DNA of 64,000 bases, from assembly GCA_009741485.1 (NCBI GenBank), contig CM019228.1, forward strand, positions 11,368,448 through 11,432,447, written 5' to 3'. The translations under genes and the position numbers were made by a program. The stretch is from Malurus cyaneus samueli. Taxonomy: Eukaryota; Chordata; Aves; Passeriformes; Maluridae. The notes under the pieces are model-generated. The model ran no database searches, was not told where the DNA came from, and was given only the letters and a program-made list of their open reading frames with translations. This document shows positions 51,001 to 55,405 of the stretch, piece after piece (the first letter of the stretch is position 1; every line of letters begins with the position of its first letter).

Positions 51001-53917
51001 AAAGGGATGGGAAAGCTACAGAGACCAGCTATGAATACACGAACAGGCTGTAAAGATACAGGTGTAAAGAATACTGAGAATGTAAAAAAGGGGAAGAAAA
51101 GGCAAAGATGAGCCTGGCATCACGTGTGACACCACTGCCACCCGTGTGTGACACCACTGCCACCCGTGTGTGACACCACTGCCACCTGTGTGTGACACCA
51201 CCGCCACCTCCCGCCACAGGCGCTGCACCTGCTGCCTCCCCCTGCCCAGGGAGGGTGGGAAAGGTGACATTCTGGAGGTTTTGGGTGCAGGGAAGTGGCT
51301 TGGCTCCCGTGAGGAGTGTGCTGAGTGCTTTTGGGTGCTCATGGCAGGGTTTGTTCCCCTTGCTGAGTCTTTCCATCCAAAAATGAATTTATCAGGGCAT
51401 TTTGTGGGTTCTCTCCAAACCTCCCTGTCTGTGCTCCCCTGGCTGAGCACAGACGATGCAGCTGAAGTTCAATGAGCCCAGTTTGGGGTGCAGACCTGAG
51501 GATGGAAGCTGGAACAGCTCTGCTCTTCCCCAGGAGGATAACTCAGCACCATTCCCATGGTTTTGAACCACACCCCAAACCCCATTCACTCCCCGAGGGA
51601 GCCACATTTTCCAGCTGGTCGTCCCCAAACTGGCTTTGGGCTGCTCGTGCCCCTGCCAGCCAGGAATTCCCACAGCTGAGGATGTCCCACACAGGGATCA
51701 GTGCGACCTTGGGAAGGTCATTCCACCCCCTCTGTGGGGTGACACGCAGACCCCAAACCCTTCTCTGTGTATTTGGTGCCTCTCCACCAGACGCGATTCT
51801 GCTGGGGCCGGCACCAACGATTTGCAAACATTCCCGTTTTCCCTGTGCCCCTCTCCCGCCCTCTCTCCCAGGATGACAGCCGGTACCACGAGGATATTTT
51901 TGGAGTCACCCTGCGCACGTACGAGGTGACTAACCGCCTTAGATCCGAGTCCATCGCCTTCATCGAGGAGAGCAAAAAAGACACCGATGAGTGAGTTGGG
52001 TTTAACCCCTGCTGTCACCTCGGGGGATGAGGGTGGGGAGGGGTGGGGAAGGATAGGAAAGGGTGGGAAAGAATGGGAAAGGATGGGAAAGGATTGGAAG
52101 GATGGGAAAGGAAGGGAAAGGAAGGGAAAGGAAAGGAAAGGTTGGGAAAGGAAAGGATGGGAAAGGAAGGGAAAAGAAAGGAAAAGGATAGGAAAGGGTG
52201 GAAAGGAAGGGAAAGGAAGAAAAGGGTGGGAAAGGAAGGAAAAGGAGGGGAAAAAAGGGAAAGGAGGAAAAGGATGGGAAAGAGTGGAAGAGGAAGGAGG
52301 GAAGGAAGAGAAAAGGAAGGAAGGGGTGACAAAGGAAGGAAAAGGGTGGGAAAGAAAGGGAAAGGATGAGAAAAGAAAGGGAAAGGATGGCAAAGGATGG
52401 CAAAAGAAGAGAAAGGATGGGAAAGGGTGAGAAAGGATGGGAAAGGATGGGAAAAGAAAGGAAATGAAGGGAAAAGGAAGGCAAAGGAAGAGAAAGGATG
52501 GGAAAGGAAGGAAAAGGATGGGAAAGGAAAGGATGGGAAAGGGTGGGAAAGAAAGGGAAAGGATGGGAAAAGAAAGGAAAGGAAGGGAAAGGAAGGGAAA
52601 GGGTGGGAAAGGATGGGAAAAGAAAGGGAAAGGATGGGAAAAGAAAGGGAAAGGATGGGAAAGGATGGGGAAAGAAAGGGAAGGAGGGAAGGGTGGGAAG
52701 TATGGGAAAGAAAGGGAAAGGATGGGAAAGAGGGGAAGAATGAAAGATGGGAAAGAAAGGGAAAGGAAGGGAAAGGGTGGGAATTATGGGAAAAGAAAGG
52801 GAAAGGATGGGAAAAGGAAGGGAAAGGATGGGAAAGGATGGGGAAAAGAAAGGGAAAGGAAGGGAAAGGGTGGGAAATGATGGGAAAAGAAAGGGAAAGG
52901 ATGGGAAAGGGTGGAAAGGAAGGGAAAGAGTGACAAAGGAAGGGAAAGGATGGGAAAGGAAGGGAAAGCATGGGAAAGGATGAGAAAAGAAAGGAAAGGA
53001 AGGGAAAAGAAAGGGAAAAGAAGGGAAAGGATGGGAAGGTATGGGAAAGGGTAAGGAAGGGAAAGGAAGGGAAAGGATGGGAAAGGATGGAAAAGGAACG
53101 TAAAGGGTGGGAAAGGATGAGAAAGCATGGGAAAGGAAGGGAAAGGAAGGGAAAGGATGGGCAAAGGAGCTTTAACTTCTATGCACATGAGATCCTTAGA
53201 ACAAAAGCTGAGGAAGACATTGGATTTTTGCTCTGGAATTGCTGTTGTCTCTCCAGGGTAAATCCCCCCACCTTCCCAGTTTATTGCACTGATGAGCTCA
53301 GACCTGGCAATCCCACCCAAAGCAAAACAGCCTTTCCCACTGCCTGCTTCCAGGCTGGAAACGGCTCCAGGTGTTCAGCTCTCCAGGCTGCTTCGTTCCC
53401 CTTTAGGAAAGATCCAGAGATTTTTTTTCTCCCTGCTGTTGTAAAAACAACCAGAAGTTAAAAAAAAAAAAAAAAAAAAAAAAAAGGAACAATCTTGAGC
53501 ATTTGCTGTGTTTGTTTCTGCTCTACCAAGTCATGCCATTTGCTCAGCTTGGTCGTGGTGGGATTTTCCCTGGCTGAGCAATAGGATTATTTAGGATAAA
53601 GGCAGGGCAGCTGCATGGATCTGGCTCCTTGAGCTGGCCCTCAGTAGCCTGGGGTGAAATCCCTTCCCTGCACAGTGCCTGCAGTGGGTTTCCCCACATC
53701 CCTGAGGTTCTGTAGGAATTCTTCTCCAAGGAATCGCACACTCTGGGCTCTGGGCTGTGTCAGAGTGCCCGAGTTTCCCACCTATGGATAGGGATGAAGG
53801 TCCCTTCCTGCCCACCCCACCCAGCTCTGGGAAGCCTGAGTCAGGATGATCCCAGCTCCCTGCTCCCTCTAAGGCCGGCCTTTCTCCCCTTTCCCTTGCA
53901 GGGTTTTCTGCTCCTAA
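1..53917 (+). CDS. NOS1: Neuronal nitric oxide synthase, 28 coding exons, 5' end outside the window
   Basis: The enzyme converts L-arginine, O2 and NADPH to NO and citrulline. It is a homodimeric cytosolic or membrane-tethered protein with an N-terminal heme/tetrahydrobiopterin domain and a C-terminal FMN-FAD-NADPH reductase joined by a calmodulin-binding helix. Twenty-eight GT-AG-bounded segments join in consistent phase, apart from one extra base in exon 20, to give about 1231 residues. They match mammalian NOS1 from the linker after the PDZ domain to the final EVFCS. Visible motifs are the Zn CxxxxC, heme ligand [17 protein letters not shown] with the substrate glutamate, a basic calmodulin helix, TETGKSQ for FMN, the autoinhibitory insert, RYYSISS for FAD, GPGTG and VCGD for NADPH, and the RLRSES tail. 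The PDZ-linker start, the calmodulin-independent-type linker length and the autoinhibitory insert separate it from NOS2 and NOS3. The start codon and PDZ domain are missing because the window begins inside exon 2. Confidence 0.98.
2860..3190 (+). mobile_element. CR1 LINE 3' end, + orientation
   Basis: The stretch reading GAAGCTGTGGCTGCCCCTGG, CAGTGTCCAAGGCCAGGCTG and then GATGAGCTTTAAGGTCCCTT is typical of avian CR1 3' ends. It is 5'-truncated, with no reverse-transcriptase coding sequence seen. Confidence 0.8.
4025..4256 (+). repeat. About 22-bp minisatellite, ~10 copies
   Basis: The unit is AAATATATCCCATATTCCAC plus CC, with scattered substitutions. It lies in intron 2 directly before the 14-bp array. 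Confidence 0.9.
4314..5745 (+). repeat. 14-15-bp minisatellite, roughly 95 copies
   Basis: The unit is ATGATCCCACAGCC with one-base length variants and an ATCCATG variant. The minus strand is open in several frames for hundreds of codons because the repeat lacks stops; these frames are not genes. Confidence 0.95.
7222..7336 (-). mobile_element. CR1 3' end fragment, minus orientation
   Basis: TTTGGGTTGGAAGGGACCTT followed by AAAGCCCATCCCATT is the reverse complement of the CR1 3' end. The element continues diverged to about 7336 (CCATCCAACCTGGCC). Confidence 0.65.
8826..9432 (+). repeat. GGATCCATGTGG/TTCTGGGATC minisatellite
   Basis: About 600 bp built of GATCCATGTGG, GATTCTGG and GATCTGTGTG blocks in varying order. 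It gives spurious open frames on both strands. Confidence 0.9.
10185..10668 (+). repeat. 11-bp minisatellite TTACACCTGGG
   Basis: About 44 copies of TTACACCTGGG/TTACACCTGAG/TCACACCCGGG. Many junctions read ACCTGAGTTACAC. No coding content. Confidence 0.92.
10962..11066 (+). repeat. Adjacent poly(A) and poly(T) tracts
   Basis: Three A-runs (10964-11018) are followed after 25 bases by a 23-base T-run (11044-11066). Together they can fold as an imperfect hairpin. Confidence 0.85.
12400..14618 (+). repeat. Forward AAAATCACACA array of copy A
   Basis: About 2.2 kb of AAAATCACACAA/AAAATCACTC/AAACCACACA units, interrupted by one copy of the spacer block at 14066-14195. Confidence 0.95.
14619..14748 (+). 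repeat. 130-bp spacer block, four copies in the window
   Basis: TCCTTCCCAGGCCCTTTTGA to CATGACCTTTTCCCAGCAA also occurs at 14066-14195, 23619-23747 and 24507-24630. The complete spacers at 14619 and 24507 continue into a CR1-like tail (TTTCCCAACCTTAATGATTG). Confidence 0.9.
14972..15926 (-). repeat. Reverse-complement array of copy A
   Basis: About 0.95 kb of GTGTGATTTTGTGTGTGATT and GAGTGATTTTG units, the exact complement in type of the array at 12400-14618. Confidence 0.95.
15954..18125 (+). repeat. Large repeat unit, copy B, truncated
   Basis: Joins directly to copy A and starts at the point equivalent to 11312. It runs through the core (to 17040) and part of the forward array, then becomes irregular and ends after a 58-base A-run (17991-18048). 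It lacks the spacer and reverse array. Confidence 0.9.
18160..18466 (+). repeat. CTTTCC-rich microsatellite before exon 3
   Basis: About 300 bases of TTTCC/CCTTC repeats end about 95 bases upstream of the exon 3 acceptor. The pyrimidine-rich sense strand could bind PTB-like factors; that is inference. Confidence 0.93.
18561..18687 (+). CDS. NOS1: NOS1 exon 3
   Basis: The acceptor is tttcag at 18555-18560 and the donor is gtaaga at 18688. The first base completes the split Trp codon from exon 2. The peptide ...[19 protein letters not shown]... VPAVLNNP aligns without gaps to the mammalian LPLGVENDR...NVPVVLNNP. The exon is 127 nt, so skipping it would break the frame. It sits between the second and third copies of a large duplicated repeat unit. 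Confidence 0.95.
18800..19345 (+). repeat. 47-bp minisatellite, ~11 copies
   Basis: The unit contains CCCAGAGCCCATTTGGGATT and CTCTGGAGTTGCTGGA. It begins about 115 bases after the exon 3 donor. Later units carry one-base deletions. Confidence 0.93.
19838..20250 (-). mobile_element. CR1 3' end, minus orientation, about 410 bp
   Basis: It reads as the reverse complement of the CR1 copy at 28835-29285 over most of its length, including AGCTGCTGGAGGAGTCCAGA on the minus strand. It lies in intron 3, opposite in orientation to the copy in intron 5. Confidence 0.8.
21718..24506 (+). repeat. Forward AAAATCACACA array of copy C
   Basis: About 2.8 kb, interrupted by a spacer block at 23619-23747. 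The last 600 bases show many single-base losses relative to the earlier units. Confidence 0.95.
24869..25798 (-). repeat. Reverse-complement array of copy C
   Basis: About 0.93 kb of GTGTGATTTTG-type units, facing the 21718-24506 array across a spacer of about 360 bp. Confidence 0.95.
26395..26592 (+). repeat. About 195-bp duplication, copy 1
   Basis: ATCATGGGATTTGTGACATG to ATTGCACCCTGAGCC in intron 3 is a diverged copy of 28068-28265 in intron 4. Confidence 0.85.
27870..28007 (+). CDS. NOS1: NOS1 exon 4
   Basis: Phase 0 at both ends, 46 codons, [11 protein letters not shown] to LHLKTAM, with acceptor tccag and donor gtgagt. It contains [13 protein letters not shown], the start of the conserved oxygenase domain and N-terminal hook. 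There is a small extra THN relative to the mammalian TKNGSPS. Intron 4 (28008-28616) holds a roughly 195-bp sequence also present in intron 3 and otherwise nothing I recognise. Confidence 0.96.
28068..28265 (+). repeat. About 195-bp duplication, copy 2
   Basis: ATCATGGGATTTGTGACACA to ATTGCACTGCGAGCC in intron 4, about 60 bases after the exon 4 donor. It shares GAGGGGTGCAGGGAGCAGCT and GAGGGGTCAGCTGTAAATCT with copy 1. Confidence 0.85.
28617..28762 (+). CDS. NOS1: NOS1 exon 5, zinc tetrathiolate site
   Basis: It starts [14 protein letters not shown] and ends [11 protein letters not shown] plus ag of a split Arg. Cysteines at 28626 and 28641 form the CxxxxC that, in NOS family structures, binds one zinc across the dimer interface and supports the tetrahydrobiopterin site. 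The donor is gtgagc. Intron 5 (28763-29527) is mostly a + strand CR1 3' end. Confidence 0.97.
28835..29287 (+). mobile_element. CR1 3' end, + orientation, about 450 bp
   Basis: Contains the GCTGTGGCTGCCCCTGGATC and AAGGCCAGGCTGGACATTGG segments and ends near the CCCATGATTTCAGGATC tail. It fills most of intron 5. Confidence 0.8.
29528..29690 (+). CDS. NOS1: NOS1 exon 6, heme ligand
   Basis: Encodes [12 protein letters not shown] through RIQWSKLQ. The proximal heme thiolate is the Cys codon at 29658-29660 in RCVGRIQW. The exon ends in phase 0 at donor gtgagc (29691). Its last bases and donor are repeated in tandem immediately downstream to about 29970. The rest of intron 6 holds a CR1 3' end near 30.5 kb and no recognised gene. 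Confidence 0.97.
29679..29970 (+). repeat. Minisatellite made from the exon 6 end and splice donor
   Basis: Units contain (CCA)AGCTGCAG|GTGAGCACCA. GT sites fall at 29691 (native), 29733, 29781, 29823, 29871, 29913 and 29961, with spacing alternating 42 and 48. Confidence 0.93.
30485..30650 (+). mobile_element. CR1 3' end fragment
   Basis: A short diverged copy in intron 6, GCTGCCCCTGGATCCCTGGA through CTTCCAACCCAAACCATCC. Confidence 0.75.
30997..31088 (+). CDS. NOS1: NOS1 exon 7
   Basis: Encodes [17 protein letters not shown] through NKGNL plus ag of a split Arg, a core oxygenase segment that matches mammalian NOS1 almost residue for residue. The acceptor is tttcag and the donor gtgaga at 31089. 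The last 14 bases and the donor are the source of the 21-bp array that follows. Intron 7 beyond the array (31371-31721) shows nothing recognisable. Confidence 0.97.
31075..31368 (+). repeat. 21-bp minisatellite made from the exon 7 end and splice donor
   Basis: The unit is AGGGCAACCTCAGGTGAGCC plus A. GT sites fall at 31089 (native), 31113, 31134, 31162, 31187, 31208, 31229, 31250, 31271, 31292, 31313, 31334 and 31360. Confidence 0.93.
31722..31863 (+). CDS. NOS1: NOS1 exon 8
   Basis: The first base completes AGA (Arg), followed by [16 protein letters not shown] to DPANVELTE in phase 0. It is a conserved oxygenase-domain segment with [11 protein letters not shown]. The acceptor is ttgcag and the donor gtaccc. 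Intron 8 (31864-32298) is unique sequence with nothing recognised. Confidence 0.96.
32299..32438 (+). CDS. NOS1: NOS1 exon 9
   Basis: Encodes [15 protein letters not shown] through EVPIRHP plus aa of a split Lys. LLLQANGND carries the glutamine that lies in the arginine pocket in known NOS structures. The donor is gtgagt. Intron 9 (32439-32956) contains an ATATCC hexanucleotide array at 32660-32738. Confidence 0.96.
32660..32738 (+). repeat. (ATATCC)n hexanucleotide array
   Basis: Thirteen near-perfect CATATC copies in intron 9, flanked by two related 60-bp blocks (AGTTTCCCTTTCCTTGAAGC on each side). Confidence 0.95.
32957..33131 (+). CDS. NOS1: NOS1 exon 10, substrate-binding segment
   Basis: Encodes [10 protein letters not shown] through [18 protein letters not shown] includes the Glu codon at 33081-33083 that anchors the guanidinium of L-arginine in NOS structures. 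At 32988-32993 the sequence reads TGT ACT (Cys-Thr), where NOS proteins have Trp-Tyr before GLPAV. This fits one deleted G and one inserted T three bases later. Intron 10 (33132-33832) has nothing recognised. Confidence 0.96.
33833..33934 (+). CDS. NOS1: NOS1 exon 11
   Basis: Thirty-four codons, [15 protein letters not shown] to IAVLYSFQ, phase 0 at both ends. Residue 1 is Gln where mammals have Glu; the rest is nearly invariant. The donor is gtacct. Intron 11 (33935-35051) contains a roughly 30-bp minisatellite at 34145-34635. Confidence 0.97.
34145..34635 (+). repeat. About 30-bp minisatellite in intron 11
   Basis: Units read AAATCCAGCCCTTCTGACCC plus ATCAATAGGGG with variants, about 16 copies. 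Confidence 0.92.
35052..35246 (+). CDS. NOS1: NOS1 exon 12, pterin-site end of the heme domain
   Basis: Sixty-five codons, [16 protein letters not shown] to LTPSFEYQ, both ends phase 0. [12 protein letters not shown] and TPVFHQEM form part of the tetrahydrobiopterin pocket and dimer interface in NOS structures. Intron 12 (35247-36621) has a roughly 40-bp minisatellite (35510-35895) and then unique sequence. Confidence 0.97.
35510..35895 (+). repeat. About 40-bp minisatellite in intron 12
   Basis: Units contain ATCCCATTCCATCCTGCAGG and TTTGAGGGATGGCTCC, about 10 copies. Each carries a TTCCATCCTGCAG that resembles a weak 3' splice site. Confidence 0.92.
36622..36707 (+). CDS. NOS1: NOS1 exon 13, first half of the calmodulin helix
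   Basis: Encodes [11 protein letters not shown] to AIGFKKLA plus aa of a split Lys. [11 protein letters not shown], from 36673, is the basic amphipathic start of the calmodulin-binding helix and continues in exon 14. The donor is gtgagt. Intron 13 (36708-39222) is 2.5 kb of mostly unique sequence without a recognised gene. Confidence 0.97.
39223..39367 (+). CDS. NOS1: NOS1 exon 14, calmodulin helix end and FMN phosphate loop
   Basis: Encodes [11 protein letters not shown] (rest of the calmodulin site) and then [24 protein letters not shown] at 39296-39316 is the flavodoxin-like loop that binds FMN phosphate. It ends KHAFDAK at donor gtatcg, a fairly weak site. Intron 14 (39368-39657) is short with no feature seen. 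Confidence 0.97.
39658..39762 (+). CDS. NOS1: NOS1 exon 15, FMN domain
   Basis: Thirty-five codons, [15 protein letters not shown] to [14 protein letters not shown], phase 0 at both ends. [14 protein letters not shown] from 39721 is the second FMN-contact loop. Intron 15 (39763-40070) is unique sequence. Confidence 0.97.
40071..40129 (+). CDS. NOS1: NOS1 exon 16, FMN domain
   Basis: A short exon encoding [19 protein letters not shown] plus aa of a split Lys. It leads into the NOS1/NOS3 autoinhibitory insert. The donor is gtaaga. Intron 16 (40130-43514) is 3.4 kb and carries a minus-strand CR1 end near 41.3 kb and a roughly 17-bp minisatellite at 42040-42440. Confidence 0.95.
41250..41368 (-). 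mobile_element. CR1 3' end fragment, minus orientation
   Basis: CACCTCCCACCATCCCAGGC to CTTCTCTGGGCACCCTGTTT in intron 16 is a reverse-complement CR1 segment with a small internal deletion after the GACACTGCCAG motif relative to the other copies. Confidence 0.75.
42035..42440 (+). repeat. 17-bp GGGACTCTGTGACCCCA minisatellite
   Basis: About 23 copies in intron 16, with interspersed GGCAGGCATT blocks giving a higher-order pattern. Confidence 0.93.
43515..43631 (+). CDS. NOS1: NOS1 exon 17, autoinhibitory insert
   Basis: Encodes [17 protein letters not shown] through [10 protein letters not shown] plus ag. This is the autoinhibitory loop inside the FMN domain, absent from inducible NOS; its NSVSSYS segment contains the serine phosphorylated by CaMKII in mammals. 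The loop restrains electron transfer until calmodulin binds. The donor is gtaacg and intron 17 is only 200 bp. Confidence 0.96.
43832..44006 (+). CDS. NOS1: NOS1 exon 18, FMN domain
   Basis: Encodes [17 protein letters not shown] to [11 protein letters not shown], with conserved aromatic FMN contacts in [10 protein letters not shown]. It starts with the last base of a split Arg and ends in phase 0 at donor gtaacc. In mammals a muscle isoform inserts a small extra exon in the next intron. I see no convincing equivalent in intron 18 (44007-44337). Confidence 0.97.
44338..44476 (+). CDS. NOS1: NOS1 exon 19
   Basis: Encodes [16 protein letters not shown] to EAPELTQ plus g. It is the FMN-to-FAD connecting region and matches mammalian NOS1 closely. 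The donor is gtatgc. Intron 19 (44477-45348) contains a 19-bp minisatellite at 44630-44895. Confidence 0.96.
44630..44895 (+). repeat. 19-bp CCTCTGACCAGTCCCAGGC minisatellite
   Basis: About 14 copies in intron 19. Confidence 0.92.
45349..45428 (+). CDS. NOS1: NOS1 exon 20, with an extra base that breaks the frame
   Basis: Encodes [15 protein letters not shown] through NLQSPK. The acceptor ctcag and donor gtagga are clear. The exon is 80 nt, but 79 are needed to keep phase between exon 19 (ends phase 1) and exon 21 (needs two carried bases). The excess falls in an A-run at 45420-45423, where AAAA stands for an expected AAA before TCC AG. Read literally, translation stops at TGA 45974-45976 in exon 21. 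An assembly or homopolymer error is the likeliest cause. Intron 20 (45429-45856) shows nothing recognised. Confidence 0.93.
45857..46050 (+). CDS. NOS1: NOS1 exon 21, FAD-domain start
   Basis: Encodes [14 protein letters not shown] through LLEERSTAL plus g. [13 protein letters not shown] is the conserved first strand region of the NADPH-P450-reductase-like FAD domain. The donor is gtaacc. Intron 21 (46051-46483) is unique. Confidence 0.96.
46484..46653 (+). CDS. NOS1: NOS1 exon 22
   Basis: Begins with gt completing Gly, then [15 protein letters not shown] to RLQVLSK in phase 0. It is part of the reductase connecting domain, [18 protein letters not shown]. The donor is gtgagg. Confidence 0.96.
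46843..47053 (+). CDS. NOS1: NOS1 exon 23, FAD-binding motif
   Basis: Encodes [14 protein letters not shown] to AVVSYRTR plus g. RYYSISSSP from 46969 is the RxYS motif that binds FAD pyrophosphate and isoalloxazine. The donor is gtaccg. Intron 23 (47054-47675) is unique with nothing recognised. Confidence 0.97.
47676..47763 (+). CDS. NOS1: NOS1 exon 24, FAD domain
   Basis: Encodes [14 protein letters not shown] to VVPCFVR plus gg. GVCSSWL from 47699 is the conserved GxCS loop contacting FAD. The acceptor is cccag and the donor gtgagt. Confidence 0.96.
48056..48177 (+). CDS. NOS1: NOS1 exon 25, NADPH ribose/pyrophosphate loop
   Basis: Encodes [14 protein letters not shown] to RLFDIQHK plus g. 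[12 protein letters not shown] from 48108 is the glycine-rich NADP-binding loop of the ferredoxin-reductase fold. The donor is gtgggg and intron 25 is short, with CCATCC-type simple repeats before the acceptor. Confidence 0.97.
48390..48538 (+). CDS. NOS1: NOS1 exon 26, NADPH domain
   Basis: Encodes [15 protein letters not shown] to [23 protein letters not shown] and the AYSREP segment line the NADPH adenine/2'-phosphate pocket. The donor is gtgggt at 48539, and a purine array starts within about ten bases of it. Confidence 0.97.
48545..48882 (+). repeat. Purine array GGGAA/GGAAAA after exon 26
   Basis: Runs of AAGGG followed by AAAAGG units, purine-only on the sense strand. It starts within about ten bases of the donor. 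Confidence 0.95.
49138..49332 (+). CDS. NOS1: NOS1 exon 27, NADPH domain
   Basis: Sixty-five codons, [14 protein letters not shown] to GAFLSKLR, phase 0 at both ends. [14 protein letters not shown] has the conserved NADPH-site Cys (49222-49224) and Asp. The donor is gtgagt, followed within about 20 bases by a long TG-rich array. Confidence 0.97.
49350..50702 (+). repeat. About 24-bp GTGTGTGACACTGACACCTCT array in intron 27
   Basis: The basic unit is CTCTGTGTGTGTGACACTGA plus CACC. It starts about 20 bases after the exon 27 donor and resumes at 51117-51215 after an insertion. Confidence 0.95.
50703..51116 (-). mobile_element. Possible solo LTR-like insertion interrupting the TG-rich array
   Basis: About 410 bp of unique sequence splits the intron 27 array; GTGACACCACTGCC stands on both sides. 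On the minus strand it has a TATAAAAG box followed by CACCCTGTGGGGGG, reminiscent of avian endogenous retroviral LTR promoters. No retroviral gene is present. The identification is tentative. Confidence 0.35.
51117..51215 (+). repeat. Continuation of the intron 27 array
   Basis: Four GTGTGACACCACTGCCACCC units after the inserted segment. The sequence from there to exon 28 (51216-51871) shows nothing recognised. Confidence 0.9.
51872..51990 (+). CDS. NOS1: NOS1 exon 28, C-terminal regulatory tail
   Basis: Encodes [15 protein letters not shown] to SKKDTD plus ga. RLRSES holds the serine (51950-51952) equivalent to the Akt-type regulatory site of NOS1 and NOS3 tails. The donor is gtgagt; reading through it gives an immediate TGA (GAT GAG TGA), so intron retention would end the protein only a few residues early. 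A purine array follows from about 52030. Confidence 0.97.
52030..53165 (+). repeat. Purine array GGGAAAGGAT/GGGAAAGGAA in intron 28
   Basis: About 1.1 kb of purine-only units such as ATGGGAAAGGAAGGGAAAGG, beginning about 40 bases after the exon 28 donor. G-triplets occur throughout. Confidence 0.95.
53902..53917 (+). CDS. NOS1: NOS1 exon 29, coding end
   Basis: After acceptor ccttgcag the exon completes Glu and reads V F C S stop (TAA at 53915). The mammalian end is VFSS. This is the terminal exon; the 3' UTR continues from it. Confidence 0.92.
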
Positions 53918-55339
53918 CCGGACCCTGCGCCCCCAGGGGATGCCAAACCCGTCCCAGCACCTGCTGCCCCCTCCTGCTGGAGGGCACTGGGTTTTGTATT
54001 TCACGGACACGGTGGCTCCTTTCCCACGGGGATCTGCCCATGGAAAGCGCTCTGTCTCTCGTCCTGTTGTTGTGTCCTGATGATGATGATGATGATGACG
54101 ACTTTCATTTCCTTTCCTTCCTCTTTCTCTCGCTCTTGTCCTGTGGCCGTTTCTTTTCACCTCCTCCCCCTCCCCTGGATTTCCCCACTGAACTTCGATG
54201 GCTTTATAACCTGCAGTGACTCTTTTCAGAACTCCACACCTCCCCTCCTTCCCACGAGGGCATTTTGCAGCTGCATGAAATCACCACCTTTGTGATCATT
54301 TTTGGGTGTTTTTGGGGGCGAGCAGAGGTGCCAGGGGCTGAGCAATGATGAGGTCTCATTTCTTGTCCAGAGCTGGGGTTGTTCCTGCCAGGCTCCCTCA
54401 TTCCCCAGCTCGGGGCTTGGCTGAATCCTTGTGTTTTCCTGGCTTTCCTTTGGATTTGGACAAACCTGGGCTCCTCCCTGAGGCTGGGGGCAGATGATGT
54501 GCGATGCCCTGGTGCCTGTGAATTTGATTCATCCCCGAGCAGCCCGGGTGCAACCGTGTGGTTTTTGATCTGATTTACATGTTGCCATTTCTCCTGAACG
54601 GGCTCTGTGCTTTGTCTCTCTTTCCCTGCCCTCTTTCCCTGCGCCTCACTTTTGCTGGCATGGAAATTCTCCCACAAGCTCTAAACACCCAGGCTGAGGA
54701 AGAGCTCCTGGCAGTGACTTCTCCGGAGGGTTTTACAGGGAATATTTGATCGGCAGTGGGACACACAGAGGGCTTGGCTGCACCCCGAGCTCTGCGTGAC
54801 GTGAACCCCCTCCAGGTGAGCCTGGAAAACCACGAGGATGGGACAGCAGCAGCTCCAAATGCAGCTGCAGGATGCACCTCTTGGGAATCAAACCTGGAAG
54901 GCATTTGGAGGGGATGGAGGCTCCATGAGCTCAGCGAGGATGTGCCAGTGGAGGATTCCCAAAATCCCCAAGCTCTCAGCACATCTCATCAGCAGCTCTG
55001 GGACAGCACACCCCAGCCCCTTCCACCTTTTTGGGAGCAAAAAATGCCCCCACGGAGCAACCTGGCTGCCGAGAGAGCCACGTGTGGCATTTTGGGGGTG
55101 GCACGAGCTGTCTCAGCCAGGACACCTCGTGTGAGAAGGGAGGTGAGATCAGCTGCCGAGGTGCCGGGCTCTGACACGCTCACACCTCGGCCCTGCCACC
55201 AAAACCCGGCCCCAACAGCGATTTGTTATCACAGCCATGGAGAGGTTGGAGAAAACAGAAACCTCGAGCAGAGAAAAGCTGTCTGCAAGGGGAAGCAAAT
55301 GTGACCTTGTGTGTCCTTCCTCCCGCTGCACCCTGAAGA

Positions 55340-55405
55340 ATCATGGAATATTCTGGATTGCAAGGGACCCACAAGGATCAAGCCCATCGTGGGATTGAAC
55401 CTGGG
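55340..55405 (-). mobile_element. Possible short CR1-like fragment
   Basis: AATCATGGAATATTCTGGAT then AAGGGACCCACAAGGATCAA resembles the reverse complement of a CR1-family 3' end common in songbirds. It is short and diverged, so only tentative. Confidence 0.4.

Noticed and set aside
51987..53461. Lys/Gly/Glu-rich ORFs and Ser/Phe/Pro-rich ORFs on the other strand
   Set aside because: They are translations of the intron 28 purine array.
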